A DNA stretch of 7,066 nt from a bacterium (GTDB taxonomy: Bacteria; Cyanobacteriota; Vampirovibrionia; Obscuribacterales; Obscuribacteraceae), in NCBI GenBank assembly GCA_030431355.1, contig JAUIJG010000283.1:1-7066 (forward strand), in the 5' to 3' direction. The notes below the pieces were generated by a model that worked only from the letters and a program-made list of their open reading frames with translations, was not told where the DNA came from and searched no databases. Below are positions 6,651-7,066 of this stretch, in pieces. A program made the translations under genes and the position numbers. Position 1 is the stretch's first letter, and the number at the start of each line of letters is the position of its first letter.

Positions 6651-6909
6651 ATAAAGTATATATCTTGGCATCACAGGAAGATGCTTACGTCATTCTAGCT
6701 AAGTAGGCCTTATAAAGAATAAAACTCTATCCTTCTTTTACATTCTGAAGAGCTCATCAAATGGCACTTTTGCCCGCCAATGCAATGACGACAGTACCCG
6801 AGCCACCCCCATGACAAGCCGGGTAAAAGCTGAGAGAAAGACATAGTTAGAAGATCCGACCGACGATTCACTTAACGCAATCTTCCTCCATGGAAAGGGG
6901 CAAACGGCC

Positions 6910-6939
6910 TTGAAATGCGCTATTCTTCTTTTCTTTAAA
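6910..6939 (+). promoter_or_regulatory. Candidate sigma70-type promoter of the phosphorylase-like gene
   Basis: TTGAAA (6910-6915, 5 of 6 to TTGACA) is followed after 18 bases by TTTAAA (6934-6939, 4 of 6 to TATAAT), with a T-rich spacer. Transcription would start near 6946, leaving a leader of about 16 bases with the ribosome binding site. The position is sensible but the match is modest. Confidence 0.33.
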
Positions 6940-6950
6940 CAGTCTCAATT

Positions 6951-6956
6951 GAGGAG
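6951..6956 (+). promoter_or_regulatory. Ribosome binding site of the phosphorylase-like gene
   Basis: GAGGAG lies five bases before ATG 6962. It is the main support that the short open frame running off the window edge is a real gene start. Confidence 0.75.
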
Positions 6957-6961
6957 CAATA

Positions 6962-7066
6962 ATGGCAGGCAGTGTCAAAGAATCGGCCACCAAAGAGGAT
7001 TTGAGAACAGGAATTTCAGTTCCGACTTTAAGAAAAGCCCTGGCCAATAATCTCTACTACGCTATC
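6962..7066 (+). CDS. glgP: Probable glycogen/starch phosphorylase, N-terminus only (3' partial)
   Basis: Only 35 codons are inside the window. ATG 6962 is preceded by a good ribosome binding site. After about a dozen poorly conserved residues comes EDLRTGISVPTLRKALANNL followed by YYAI. This resembles the N-terminal signature of cyanobacterial-type glycogen phosphorylases, roughly E-D-x-R-T-G-[ML]-S-x-[ED]-T-L-[KR]-R-A-[FL]-x-[DN]-N-L-[FY]-Y, which I recall from the family and did not search. Glycogen phosphorylase is a cytosolic PLP enzyme releasing glucose-1-phosphate from alpha-1,4-glucan ends. None of the catalytic or PLP-lysine region is in view, so function rests on the N-terminal resemblance alone. 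It is divergent from the SLH gene. An alternative is an unrelated protein with a chance match. Confidence 0.6.
   Translation, partial: MAGSVKESATKEDLRTGISVPTLRKALANNLYYAI

Larger units (their letters stand above)
6639..6961. other. Divergent intergenic region
   Basis: These 323 bases separate the start of the SLH gene (minus) from the start of the phosphorylase-like gene (plus) and should contain both promoters. Visible items are the two ribosome binding sites, a TTGAAA/TTTAAA candidate promoter for the plus gene, and a lone TATACT on the minus strand just upstream of the SLH ribosome binding site (no matching -35). There is also a 5-bp hairpin GCATC/GATGC (6668-6684) in the probable SLH leader and a spaced inverted repeat TACCCG/CGGGTA (6795-6800, 6820-6825). 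I see no tRNA, riboswitch, CRISPR or credible small gene. Confidence 0.6.

Noticed and set aside
6639..6674. Upstream in-frame GTG (6674) and ATG (6671) starts for the SLH gene
   Set aside because: The extra residues are encoded across a strong TGGAGG ribosome binding site that is ideally spaced for ATG 6638, and they would precede the signal peptide with an unlikely sequence.
6761..6814. 17-codon plus-strand open frame in the divergent intergenic region
   Set aside because: It has no ribosome binding site, a proline-rich random-looking product and a length within chance expectation.

Overview
The window holds two convergent transcription blocks and the start of a third gene. The translated proteins point to the Cyanobacteriota, possibly a non-photosynthetic relative (Vampirovibrionia/Melainabacteria, for example Obscuribacterales). 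The third SLH repeat of the surface protein (AWAIPSVAKAANAGIVVNYP, then ATRAEVAAL.YQ) is of the kind common in cyanobacterial envelope proteins. The N-terminus of the last gene resembles cyanobacterial-type glycogen phosphorylase. No photosynthesis gene or rRNA is present, so the assignment is inference. Base composition looks even and moderate in GC, with no visible sign of recent transfer.

Bases 1-4126, plus strand: two tandem paralogous genes for large ClC-family anion transport proteins. Each has a ClC membrane domain, a pair of CBS domains and two C-terminal universal-stress-protein (USP)-like domains. The first gene enters the window already inside the ClC domain. The second is complete at 860 aa and starts 26 bases after the first stops, so they are probably co-transcribed. 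The second keeps the ClC anion-site motifs and the external gating glutamate, but has valine where proton-coupled ClC antiporters usually have the internal glutamate.

Bases 4125-4196: a compact convergent junction with one strong hairpin flanked by T-runs on both strands (a bidirectional terminator), plus a smaller hairpin overlapping the stop codon of the minus-strand gene.

Bases 4194-6638, minus strand: a secreted 814-aa protein with a signal peptide, seven degenerate repeats of about 80 aa and three C-terminal SLH repeats. It is most likely a cell-envelope structural or tethering protein. The repeats look undescribed to me. Each carries a half EF-hand-like D-G-x-L-x3-E signature and appears built from two similar half-units.

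Bases 6639-6961: a 323-base divergent intergenic region with both ribosome binding sites and one weak candidate promoter. Bases 6962-7066, plus strand: the first 35 codons of a probable glycogen phosphorylase gene, cut by the window edge.

Functionally these are independent blocks: ion transport with cytosolic nucleotide sensing, cell-envelope architecture, and storage-glucan breakdown. Nothing in the window shows them acting as one system.
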